Shown: piece by piece, positions 36,119-44,640 of the stretch | Numbering within the stretch: the first letter of the stretch is position 1 | Layout: each line of letters starts with the position of its first letter | Assembly (NCBI GenBank): GCA_934718785.1 | Contig: CAKVAF010000011.1 | Span: forward strand, 3,227-67,226 | From: an uncultured Campylobacter sp. | Lineage (GTDB): Bacteria > Campylobacterota > Campylobacteria > Campylobacterales > Campylobacteraceae | Length of the DNA: 64,000 nucleotides | Direction: 5' to 3' | Made by a program: the position numbers and the translations under genes | Notes under the pieces: generated by a model | Database searches by the model: none | What the model was told of the DNA's origin: nothing | Seen by the model: only the letters and a program-made list of their open reading frames with translations

Positions 36119-37736
36119 TGAATTTTTTTCTAAATTCTTTCATCTTTTCTTGATAGTTGCAAAAATACTCATACACCCTGCCTGAATGTATAGCTTCAAG
36201 GATAATATCCTTTGCTAAGGCCGGCGTAGCCACTCTTTCAGCCGTATATAAAGCAAACATCGCATTTAAAATCACTATATCAAATTTAGCCCCGTCCAGC
36301 TCGCCCTTAAGCGTTTTGATTAAAATTTCAGCATTTTCTTTAGCAGCCCCGCCTACAATCTCGCTATGAAAAGCCCTTTTAAAGCCAAATTGCTCAGGGC
36401 TTATGCTGTAATTTATAATCTCGCCGTTATTGAGCTCAAAAATATTTGTCTCATCGCAAATGCTAAGCTCGTCCATTCCATCATTTCCGCGCACCACTAA
36501 AGCCCTTTTTCTGCCTAATTTTTTTAAAACTTCAGCTAAAAGCTTTGAAACAGGGGCGTGATAATTGCCTAAAAGCTGGTATTTAAGCTTTAAATTTGGA
36601 TTTAAAAGAGGTCCTAAAACATTAAAAACCGTGCGTATTCCAAGCTTTGCTCTCACTTCTTTAACCGCGCCCACTAAGGGATGAAAAAAAGGAGCGTGAA
36701 AAAAGGCTAAATTTTCTTGATTTAAAACTTCAATTTGTTTTGAAATAGTGTCAAAGCCGCTTACTTTCAGGCTTTCAAGCACATCGCTGCTGCCACTTTT
36801 GCTTGTAATTGCTTTGTTTCCGTGCTTTGCCACTTTCACACCAAGGCTTGCAAGTATGAAAGAAACGGTTGTGGATACATTAATGCTTTTAAAGCCATCT
36901 CCGCCCGTGCCTACGATATCAATCATATCGCTATCATCGCTAAAGGTGCTTGAATAAACGAGTATGTTTTTGACAAAAGCACTCAAGCTTTCTTCATTCA
37001 AGCTTTTTTCGCTGATTAAAACGAGTAGGGCAGCAAGCTGAATTTCTTCAAAATCTTTACTCATTATAATTTCACAAATTTTTTCAAAGTCCTTATCAAG
37101 CAATGCTTCATTTGTGCTTAATTTATTTAAAAAAGGCACAAAATTTGGCTTTTCGTGTTGCTTTTTAGGCTCTTTTTTAAGGCTTAAAAAATTGCTTAAA
37201 ATTTTAAGTCCATACTCGCTAAAATAACTTTCAGGATGAAACTGCACCCCAAAATAAGGCAAGCTCTTATGCCTAATCGCCATAATCACGCCATCATCGC
37301 TTTTTGCCAAAACTTCAAGCTCACTAGGCAAATCGCTAAGCTCTAGCGAGTGATAGCGCATCACTTCAAATTCCTTTGGCAAACCCTCAAAAAGCACATT
37401 TTCTTTTAACACTTCAATGCGCGAAGCCTTAGCGTGTGCTGGATTTTTAAGCCTTTTAACCTTAGCCTTAAAGCAAAGTCCCAGCGCTTGATGACCTAAG
37501 CAAATGCCAAGTATAAGAATATTTAAATTCGCTTTTAAAATTTCAAGGCAAATACCACTATCCTTTGGATGCTTGGGTCCCGGGCTTAAAATGATGAACT
37601 CAGGCTTCATTTTTTTAATCTCATCAAGGCTTATTGCGTCATTTCGAAGAACTCTGATTTCGCCTTTATAAGAGCTTTCAAGCATAGTTTTGACATTAAA
37701 AACAAAAGAATCGTAATTATCTATGAGTAAAATCAT
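36108..37736 (-). CDS. trpD: Fused anthranilate synthase amidotransferase / anthranilate phosphoribosyltransferase
   Basis: 542 residues. The first 190 are TrpG: LIDNYDSFVF, oxyanion loop ILSPGP, nucleophile Cys in ILGICLGHQ, MRYHSL and QFHPES. The rest is TrpD: DIVGTGGDGFKSINVSTT binds PRPP, KHGNKAITSKSGSSDVLE and GIRTVFNVLGPLLNP are typical. It supplies ammonia to TrpE and then attaches phosphoribose to anthranilate. The TrpGD fusion is known in Campylobacter. The start overlaps the trpE stop by four bases. Confidence 0.95.
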   Translation of the reverse strand: MILLIDNYDSFVFNVKTMLESSYKGEIRVLRNDAISLDEIKKMKPEFIILSPGPKHPKDSGICLEILKANLNILILGICLGHQALGLCFKAKVKRLKNPAHAKASRIEVLKENVLFEGLPKEFEVMRYHSLELSDLPSELEVLAKSDDGVIMAIRHKSLPYFGVQFHPESYFSEYGLKILSNFLSLKKEPKKQHEKPNFVPFLNKLSTNEALLDKDFEKICEIIMSKDFEEIQLAALLVLISEKSLNEESLSAFVKNILVYSSTFSDDSDMIDIVGTGGDGFKSINVSTTVSFILASLGVKVAKHGNKAITSKSGSSDVLESLKVSGFDTISKQIEVLNQENLAFFHAPFFHPLVGAVKEVRAKLGIRTVFNVLGPLLNPNLKLKYQLLGNYHAPVSKLLAEVLKKLGRKRALVVRGNDGMDELSICDETNIFELNNGEIINYSISPEQFGFKRAFHSEIVGGAAKENAEILIKTLKGELDGAKFDIVILNAMFALYTAERVATPALAKDIILEAIHSGRVYEYFCNYQEKMKEFRKKFNEA

Positions 37737-39163
37737 TTTTCAACCCCTTTTTTGCTCACTCTTGCGCTTTTTGTTTTTGAATTTTTTGACACATTTTTTG
37801 AATTTTTTTGTGATGTGCTTGATTTTGAAGTACTTTTTAAAGGGCTTGTTTTTAGAACTTTTGGCGCAGTTTTTAAAGTCTTTGTTTTTAAATTTTTTGG
37901 CGCAGTTTTGTGAGCTTTTTTAGCCAAATTTTCAAAAACAGCGAGCAAGGAGCGTCTTTTTGCCACAATTTCGGCGTATTCTTTTTCCTTATCGCTTGCA
38001 AGCACGATCCCAGCACCACTTGCAAGATAGAATTTATCCTTTACAAAAATGCCAGAACGTATTAAAATCGCTAAAATCACATCTTCATTAAATCTTAAAA
38101 AGCCTATAGCTCCACCATAAATGCCCCTATCTAAGCCCTCAAGCTCTGTGATAATCTCTAAAGCCCTGATTTTAGGCGCGCCGCTTAATGTTCCAGCTGG
38201 AAAAACCGCAGCAATAGCATCAAAAATGCTTGCTTCATCTTTTAAATTCGCATAAACTTCGCTTAAAATATGCATTACAAATTGATAGCTCACCACGCTA
38301 AAGGCGTTTTTTACGCGCGTGTTTGTGCCAAATTTAGAAATGTCATTGCGTGCTAAATCTACCAGCATTCTATGCTCGCAAAGCTCTTTTTCATCGCTTA
38401 ACAAGTCTTTTTCAAGGGCTTTGAAATCACTTTTTTCGTTTAAATTTCTAGTGCCAGCTATAGGCGCGATGAAAAGTTCTTTATTTTTAATGCTTAAAAC
38501 AAGCTCAGGCGATGAGCCTAACACCACGCCGTAATTTGTAGGGAAATAAAACATATAAGGACTAGGATTTTCCTTACTTAAAAGCTTGTAAAACTCAAAA
38601 CTATCAATGTTTGTCTCAATGCAAAGCTGCTTGCTTAAAACCACTTGAAAGATATCACCACTTAAAAGATACTCTCTTGCTTTTTCAAGCATAGCAAAAA
38701 AGTCCTTTTTTTGTGCTTCTAAATCATTTGTGATTTTAAAAAAATACTGATGATGAGATGATTTTTCTTCTTTTAATCTCATTTCATAAAGAGGCTTGAA
38801 ATAATGCTTTGACCCATATTTATAATACATTTTCGAGTTTTTTTCAAAGATTAAATAAGCCTTAGCATCGGCAAATAAAAAGGGTGGAAAATCATAATTT
38901 TTCTTTTCACACTCTGGCAGTTTTTCAAAAATATTGATAAAATTTGCCCTCAAAACCCCAAAAAGCCCAGCTTCTTTACATAGGCTTTTTTTAGTTTTAA
39001 GCTCGTAAAATTTAGCCTTAAACTCGCTAAAATCCATTTTAAAGCCGTCTAAAAAATCACAATCTATACCTATAATGATTTTATCTTTATCCTCAGCAAA
39101 ATAAGAATTTTCATAGTTTTCTAAGAGTTTTTTATAATAAATTTCAGCACTTTTTGTGAGCAT
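37733..39163 (-). CDS. trpE: Anthranilate synthase component I with an extra basic tail
   Basis: 476 residues. The chorismate-binding core is complete: SGDIFQVVLSKQL, IAGTRNLNE, LVDLARNDI, PAGTLSGAPKIRALEII and GGAIGFLRF. The feedback element near the N-terminus is not clearly recognisable. The last 58 residues (from about 419) are foreign to the family: Lys/Ser/Thr/Asn-rich with a repeated LKTAPK pattern and no hydrophobic core, probably disordered. Known TrpE proteins of this type end near the ENLAKKA segment. First gene of the trp operon, in divergent arrangement with glyS; no T-box or Trp leader peptide is visible in the 144 bases between. Confidence 0.93.
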   Translation of the reverse strand: MLTKSAEIYYKKLLENYENSYFAEDKDKIIIGIDCDFLDGFKMDFSEFKAKFYELKTKKSLCKEAGLFGVLRANFINIFEKLPECEKKNYDFPPFLFADAKAYLIFEKNSKMYYKYGSKHYFKPLYEMRLKEEKSSHHQYFFKITNDLEAQKKDFFAMLEKAREYLLSGDIFQVVLSKQLCIETNIDSFEFYKLLSKENPSPYMFYFPTNYGVVLGSSPELVLSIKNKELFIAPIAGTRNLNEKSDFKALEKDLLSDEKELCEHRMLVDLARNDISKFGTNTRVKNAFSVVSYQFVMHILSEVYANLKDEASIFDAIAAVFPAGTLSGAPKIRALEIITELEGLDRGIYGGAIGFLRFNEDVILAILIRSGIFVKDKFYLASGAGIVLASDKEKEYAEIVAKRRSLLAVFENLAKKAHKTAPKNLKTKTLKTAPKVLKTSPLKSTSKSSTSQKNSKNVSKNSKTKSARVSKKGVEK

Positions 39164-39307
39164 TTTTAAGCCTTTAAATTTAAAATTCTAAAATAATAAG
39201 TATAAAATTTAGCTTAAATTTTCATCATAAAAAAGTTGAATTTTAATTGTTTTTAAATTTAAATTAAGATAAAATGCCAAATTTAATTTTAGATTTAAAG
39301 AGGTTTT

Positions 39308-41299
39308 ATGCAATTACTCATTGAAATTGGCGTTGAAGAACTGCCCGCCATACCCCTTTTAAAAACTCTGCCAAATATCAAGCAAAAATGGCAAGAAGTG
39401 CTTGAAAATCATCATTTAAAAAGCGAATTTGACTTTTTTTATACCCCGCGCCGCTTGGTGCTTTTTCATAAAAATTTTGCCGCAAAACAAGCTGATAGTA
39501 TAGAACAAATCATAGGCGCACCTAAAAATGTAGCTTTTAAAGATGGCAAATTAAGCCCTGCTGGATCAAGTTTTTTGCAAAAAACGGGGCTAAAAGAAAA
39601 CGAGATTGAGTTTAAAGAGATTAAGGGTAAGGAAGTTTTGTATTTTGAAAAAAAAATCGAGGGTAAAAAAAGTGATGAAGTGCTACCTTTGATGATAGAA
39701 ACTTGGCTCAAAAGCTTAAATTTTGGCAAGTCTATGCGCTGGGGTAAGGGCGAGTTTGAGTTCATACGCCCTATTCGCTCTTTAGTTTGTGTGCTAGGAG
39801 ATGAAAATGTTCATTTTAGCGCTTTTGGGGTAAATTCTTCTAAAAAAACTTTCGTTCATCGAAGCGTAAGCTATGATTTAAAGGGCTTTGAGAGCATTGA
39901 TGAGTATTTTAAGCTTTTGAGAGAAAATTTTGTGATTTTAGATCAAAATAAGCGCCGCGCGCGTATAAAAGAGCAAATGAGCGCACTTTGTGCTAAAAAT
40001 GCACTCATTTTAGAAGAAGATAACGAGCTTTTAAATGAAGTTGTAGCCATTACTGAGTATCCTAGCACGCTTTTAGGCGGCTTTGAAAAGGAGTTTTTAA
40101 AGCTACCTAGTGAAGTCATCATCACTTCAATGCGCGAAAATCAGCGCTATTTTGCACTCTTTAACAAAGAAAATTTAAGCAATCATTTCATCGTCATCGC
40201 AAACGCCATTTGTGATGATTTTTCGCAAATTATTGCGGGTAATGAAAGGGTTTTAAGAGCAAGGCTTGCTGATGCGATGTTTTTTTATGAAAATGATTTA
40301 AAAGAAGGGCTTGTGCCTGAAAAACTTGAGAAAATTCAGTATTTAGAAGGGCTTGGCACACTTAAAGATAAAGTAGCGCGCGAGCAAGAAATCGCTAAAT
40401 TTTTATGTGAAATTTATCAAAATGATCAAATTGATGATATTTTGACCGCGCTTAAATACGCTAAGGCTGATTTATGCACGCAAATGGTGTATGAGTTTGG
40501 CAATTTACAGGGCGTTATGGGCTATTATTATGCTAAAAATCAAGGCTTTAGCGATGCAATTTGCACCGCTATAAAAGAGCAGTATTTGCCAAATTTTGAG
40601 GGTGCGCCCCTGCCAAGCTCGATTTTTTCAAGCATAGTCGCACTCGCAAATAAGCTTGATACCTTAATGGCGCTTTTTAGTATCAATAAACTTCCAAGCG
40701 GCACGAAAGATCCCTACGCTCTTAGGCGCGCAGCCAGCGGGGTGATTAAAATCATCTTAAATTTAGGAAAATCTTTTGATTTAAAGACTTTTCTAAGCCA
40801 AATTTCAAGGCTTTATCAAAACTTTGATGTAAATCTTTTGCTTGATTTTATCTTTGAAAGACTTTTCACGCTCTATAGTGCTAATGCTTCTTTCATTAAA
40901 GCCACCCTAGCCTCAAATAATAAGGATTTAATTTATGTTGATAAAAGCATTAAAGCCTTAATAAAACTTGCTAAGGATAGCGATTTTGAGCAAAAATTCT
41001 CCACTTTCAAAAGGCTTGCAAATATTGCTGTAAAAAATGATTTTAAAGTCGATGAAAAGCTCTTTGTTTTAGACGAAGAAAAAGCACTTTTTAAAGCCTT
41101 CAAGGCTTGTAATTTAGGCTCTGAGCCTGAATTTATTTTAAGTGCGCTTTTTGAGCTTAAAGACGTGATTGATAGCTTTTTTGATAAAGTGATGATTAAT
41201 GATAAAGATGAAAGGCTTAAAAACAACCGCCAAGCCTTGATTTATCAAATTTATAGCGCATTTTTAGACATCGCTGACATTAAGGAGCTGAGTTTATGA
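39308..41299 (+). CDS. glyS: Glycine--tRNA ligase beta subunit
   Basis: 663 residues. LLIEIGVEELPAIPL opens the protein as in all GlyS; RWGKGEFEFIRPIRSLV, PSEVIITSMRENQRYF and KLPSGTKDPYALRRAASGV are further signatures. With GlyQ (not in the window) it forms the alpha2-beta2 enzyme that charges tRNA-Gly. An AAAGAGG ribosome site precedes the ATG. The stop overlaps the start of the second M23 gene (ATGA), as in C. jejuni (Cj1234/Cj1235 as I recall). Confidence 0.96.
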   Translation: MQLLIEIGVEELPAIPLLKTLPNIKQKWQEVLENHHLKSEFDFFYTPRRLVLFHKNFAAKQADSIEQIIGAPKNVAFKDGKLSPAGSSFLQKTGLKENEIEFKEIKGKEVLYFEKKIEGKKSDEVLPLMIETWLKSLNFGKSMRWGKGEFEFIRPIRSLVCVLGDENVHFSAFGVNSSKKTFVHRSVSYDLKGFESIDEYFKLLRENFVILDQNKRRARIKEQMSALCAKNALILEEDNELLNEVVAITEYPSTLLGGFEKEFLKLPSEVIITSMRENQRYFALFNKENLSNHFIVIANAICDDFSQIIAGNERVLRARLADAMFFYENDLKEGLVPEKLEKIQYLEGLGTLKDKVAREQEIAKFLCEIYQNDQIDDILTALKYAKADLCTQMVYEFGNLQGVMGYYYAKNQGFSDAICTAIKEQYLPNFEGAPLPSSIFSSIVALANKLDTLMALFSINKLPSGTKDPYALRRAASGVIKIILNLGKSFDLKTFLSQISRLYQNFDVNLLLDFIFERLFTLYSANASFIKATLASNNKDLIYVDKSIKALIKLAKDSDFEQKFSTFKRLANIAVKNDFKVDEKLFVLDEEKALFKAFKACNLGSEPEFILSALFELKDVIDSFFDKVMINDKDERLKNNRQALIYQIYSAFLDIADIKELSL

Positions 41300-42123
41300 A
41301 AAGGCTTTTTTTCATCCTTTTAAGCATTTTTTTTGTGCAAGCTTACGCGCAAGATTTAAACATTATCAAGGGCAAATCCTTACTTTTAAGCTTTAATAAA
41401 GCAAATTTTAAAGAAGCAAGGCTCAATGATAAAAGCCTAATCCCCTTGCCTCATCCCACGAACAAAGATAAAATTCTCATTCTCATCACCTCGCCTTATA
41501 AAAAGCCCTTAAAAGAAGCGAATTTAAGGCTTGTTTGTAGCGATAAAACCTTGGAATTTAAGATTAAAGGCGAGCAAGGAACTTATCCTAAAGAAAGCTT
41601 GCAAGTGCCAAAACACAAGGTCAGCCCGCCAAAAGAAGTGCAAAAGCGCATCCAAGATGAGCTTAAAATCGCTAATCAAGTCTATGCGAGTTTTACCAAA
41701 GAAATGTTTTTGAAATCAGCTTTTGAAATGCCCTTAAACTCGGCAATCACAAGCCAGTATGGAAGCGCAAGAGTCTATAATAACGGCGCATTAGCTAGCT
41801 TTCACGGCGGCACTGATTTTAGAGCCCCTACAGGCACGCCCATAAAGGCGGCAAATGATGGTATAGTAAGACTTTCAATGGATCGCTACTATGCAGGAAA
41901 AAGCGTCATTATCGATCACGGCTATAAGATTTTCACGCAATATTATCATTTAGACAAGCTTTTGGTCAAAGAAGGGCAAAGGGTTAAAAAAGGCGACATC
42001 ATCGCACTGAGCGGAGCTAGTGGCAGAGTTACAGGCGCGCATCTTCATTTTGGCATTTTTGCAAATGGCACTCAAATTGACCCCCTTGATTTCATCGCCA
42101 AGTTTAATGCTTTATTAAAATAA
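41296..42123 (+). CDS. M23-family peptidoglycan endopeptidase (smaller paralogue)
   Basis: 275 residues. Signal peptide (KRLFFILLSIFFVQAYAQ), a middle domain with a Lys-rich linker, and a LytM domain: FHGGTDFRAPTGTPI, ITSQYGSARV, QYYHLDKLLV and GAHLHFGIFA carry the zinc and catalytic His/Asp residues, all present. It acts in the periplasm on peptide cross-links; the larger paralogue lies at 30521. Translation is coupled to glyS by a four-base overlap. Confidence 0.9.
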   Translation: MKRLFFILLSIFFVQAYAQDLNIIKGKSLLLSFNKANFKEARLNDKSLIPLPHPTNKDKILILITSPYKKPLKEANLRLVCSDKTLEFKIKGEQGTYPKESLQVPKHKVSPPKEVQKRIQDELKIANQVYASFTKEMFLKSAFEMPLNSAITSQYGSARVYNNGALASFHGGTDFRAPTGTPIKAANDGIVRLSMDRYYAGKSVIIDHGYKIFTQYYHLDKLLVKEGQRVKKGDIIALSGASGRVTGAHLHFGIFANGTQIDPLDFIAKFNALLK

Positions 42124-42151
42124 TCACTAATTTTAAAATCTTACATTTTTA

Positions 42152-42186
42152 AAATCACAAAACCACGCGCCGCTGTTTTGTGATTT
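42152..42186. repeat. GC-centred palindrome inside a perfect 12-bp inverted repeat, between convergent genes
   Basis: AAATCACAAAAC (42152-42163) and GTTTTGTGATTT (42175-42186) pair perfectly around CACGCGCCGCT. The core is a member of the AAAAC-GCGGCGC-GTTTT family. Placed 29 bases after the M23 stop and 100 bases before the converging histidine-kinase stop, it could terminate both. Confidence 0.7.
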
Positions 42187-42286
42187 ATTAACAATTAACA
42201 TAAAGGATTTTACGCCTTGTAATGATGAAAATTTTGCATTGATGATAATAAATTCTTAATCGTTGAATTTAGAAAATTTAACTATT

Positions 42287-43651
42287 TTATTTAAGTTCTT
42301 TTGAATTTAATGTAAAGCTAAATTCGCTGCCTTTGTTAAGCTCTGATTTTATAATGAGGCTTACTTCGTGCATATTGAGAATTTTTTTAACCAAAAAAAG
42401 CCCGATACCGAAGGAATTTTCGCTTGCAGAGTCGATTTTGTAGAATTTTTTTGTTACAAGCGTGATTTGATTTGCGGCAATGCCCTTGCCCCTGTCCTTG
42501 ACGCAAACTAAAGCACCTTGAATGCTAAGTGTAACTTCATCTTGGCTATATTTTAGCGCATTGCTTAAAAGATTAATAATGACTTGTTCGATTAAAAGCT
42601 CGTCTGCAAAGACTTTTGCGCCTACTCCTTCAATCTTTACACGTTCAAAGCCCGGATTTTGCACGATTTTTGCACAAAGCTTGAAAATGTCAAATTCTTT
42701 TTTATTTAAAGCTTGATAGCTAAGATTGAAAACAAAATTTAATTTATCAGTCAAAGCATTGAGTTTAGCACTTTGCTGAGAGATTTTTTCAAGTAAATTT
42801 GCCTTGAGTGCTTTGTCTGCCATTTTGTCGTTTTTGATGAGATCAAGGCTTAAATCAATCACGCTTAAAGGATTTTTAAGCTCGTGTGAAATGGCGCTGA
42901 TGACACTGCTTAATTGGGTATTTTTAAGCGAGATTTTAGCTTCTTGCTTTTTGCTTTGTCTGTCTTTTTTAAGTAAAAATTCCTTTGTTTTGTAAAGCTT
43001 TTGATTGAGCTCGTTAAGCTCTTTAAAAATGGATGAAGAGAGTAAAATTTGTTCTTTTTTATCAATTTTTTCTAAGAAAATAAGAATTTTTTCAAAGCTC
43101 ATTCTAAGTTTTTTAGAAAAAATTTGAAGCAAAATAAAAAAGATCAAGCCACAAAAAAACAGCATCCACAAGGCTTTATTTCCATAATCATAAAGCTGAG
43201 AATACCTAGGATAAGTGATTAAAATATAGCGGTAATTTTGAAACTCATAGGATTTATAAAAAATTTCATTGCCATAAATTTGTGCTTTTTTAAGCACATT
43301 GGCTGAGTTTTGAATAAAATAATTAATGAGTTTTTGCGATTCATCGCTTTTTAATGTTTCATTGCTTAGACCAAAAAGGCTTGAATTTTCATCAATAGAG
43401 CTGATTATAAAATTATCCTTAAGGATGATTAAATCAATTCTTGTTTGCTTGGCAAAAGCACTGATATTGCTTGTATTAAGCTCATCAATCAAAGAAAAAT
43501 GCAGCATATCATCGATAGTTTTTAACTTTTGCTCGTATTGATTGATGATAGAAATGTTAAGACTTTGCTTGACAACGACATAAAAACCAAAGCTTAATAC
43601 AAACATAAAAGCGCAAAAAAGCAGGATGAAAATATATTTTGTCTTTAGCAT
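42287..43651 (-). CDS. cprS: Sensor histidine kinase, CprS-like
   Basis: 454 residues. Membrane helix at about 6-28, a periplasmic sensor of about 135 residues, second helix near 163-182 (LWMLFFCGLIFFILLQIF), then SAISHELKNPLSVIDLSLDL with the phosphorylated His (about residue 255), and the ATPase with INLLSNALKYS (N box), VKDRGKGIA (G1) and FGIGLFLVKKI (G2). The gene follows its response regulator by 22 bases. The pair resembles C. jejuni CprRS (Cj1227c/Cj1226c), linked to biofilm and envelope homeostasis; that name rests on general resemblance and the presence of other genes from that chromosomal neighbourhood. Confidence 0.75.
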   Translation of the reverse strand: MLKTKYIFILLFCAFMFVLSFGFYVVVKQSLNISIINQYEQKLKTIDDMLHFSLIDELNTSNISAFAKQTRIDLIILKDNFIISSIDENSSLFGLSNETLKSDESQKLINYFIQNSANVLKKAQIYGNEIFYKSYEFQNYRYILITYPRYSQLYDYGNKALWMLFFCGLIFFILLQIFSKKLRMSFEKILIFLEKIDKKEQILLSSSIFKELNELNQKLYKTKEFLLKKDRQSKKQEAKISLKNTQLSSVISAISHELKNPLSVIDLSLDLIKNDKMADKALKANLLEKISQQSAKLNALTDKLNFVFNLSYQALNKKEFDIFKLCAKIVQNPGFERVKIEGVGAKVFADELLIEQVIINLLSNALKYSQDEVTLSIQGALVCVKDRGKGIAANQITLVTKKFYKIDSASENSFGIGLFLVKKILNMHEVSLIIKSELNKGSEFSFTLNSKELK

Positions 43652-43673
43652 TAAAAGCCTTTATAGCAAGCTT

Positions 43674-44330
43674 TTAGCACAGCTTATAGCCCACGCCGCG
43701 CACATTTTGAATATAGTCTTTAAGTTTTGGAATTTTATTTCTAAGCCTTGTGATAGCGATATTTATGCTTTTATCGCTGATACTATCATTTTGCCACACA
43801 TTTTCACTTAAAAAATGACGACTCAGTAAAATACCTTTGTTTTCGAAAAAGCAACGCAAAAGCTCATAATCTAAATTTGAAATTTTAAGCTTTTCATCTT
43901 TCATAAAAAGCTCGTGATTTTCTAAATCTAGGCTAAATTCTTTATAAATGAGCTTTTCACTTTGCTTTTTGCTACGTTTTAAAAGCGCTTTGATCCTGAG
44001 TAAAAGCTCATTAAAATCAAAAGGCTTAGTGATATAATCATCACAACCGCTCTCAAAGCCTTGTAAAATATCACTTTGCAAGGTCTTTGCAGTGAGAAAA
44101 ATCACGGGCTCATCATAGCCTCTTTTGCGAAGATTTAGAATAAAAGGCAAAATATCGCCGCTGGGTAAGTTTCTATCAGCGATGATGAGATCGATTTCTT
44201 CTTCTTCGAGCAGATTTTCAAGGTTTAAAAAATCAAAAAGACTTAAAAGCTCATATCCTTGACTTTTAAGTCTAAGGCTCAAAAGCTCGTTTAAATCTTT
44301 ATCATCTTCGATCAATAATATCTTGCTCAT
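43674..44330 (-). CDS. cprR: OmpR-family response regulator, CprR-like
   Basis: 218 residues. Receiver domain with the acidic pair ILLIEDDKD, phosphorylated Asp in LIIADRNLPS (about residue 52), Thr in VIFLTAK and Lys in YITKPFDF. The C-terminal winged helix ends IQNVRGVGYKLC, standard for OmpR/PhoB regulators. It is the first gene of the pair with the kinase. In C. jejuni the regulator is reported as essential while the kinase is not. Identification as CprR is probable, not certain. Confidence 0.75.
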   Translation of the reverse strand: MSKILLIEDDKDLNELLSLRLKSQGYELLSLFDFLNLENLLEEEEIDLIIADRNLPSGDILPFILNLRKRGYDEPVIFLTAKTLQSDILQGFESGCDDYITKPFDFNELLLRIKALLKRSKKQSEKLIYKEFSLDLENHELFMKDEKLKISNLDYELLRCFFENKGILLSRHFLSENVWQNDSISDKSINIAITRLRNKIPKLKDYIQNVRGVGYKLC

Positions 44331-44640
44331 TTTTAGTTCTCTTATGATGATTTGGTTTTTTGAGTGTTTTTAAATTTCTACCCTGCTCCGCTTCTAAGCC
44401 TTGCAGTGGCGCAATTTAAATCCCTTAAATGATAAAAACTAAATTATAAAAACTAGCTTTTATCAAAATTTAAAAAGCAAAATATTTTTGAGTGGCTTTG
44501 TAAATTGCAGGGATTTTTTGGGCGGATAATTAATCTGCCAAGCAAGAAAAATTCAAGCTCCCACAAAGCCAGCAAAAAGACGCGCCACTTTCAAGCTCGC
44601 TTAAAAGCAAAGCCTAATTTTTGCTAAATTCCAAAGTCTT
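44331..44640. other. Intergenic region between serA 3' end and the response-regulator gene
   Basis: 310 bases, AT-rich. It must hold the promoter of the response-regulator pair (leftward). A short piece TACCCTGCTCCGCTTCTAAG (44380-44399) resembles CCTGCTACGCTT at 16064-16075 in the repeat cluster, perhaps another dispersed repeat. No open frame, tRNA or array is seen. Confidence 0.4.
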
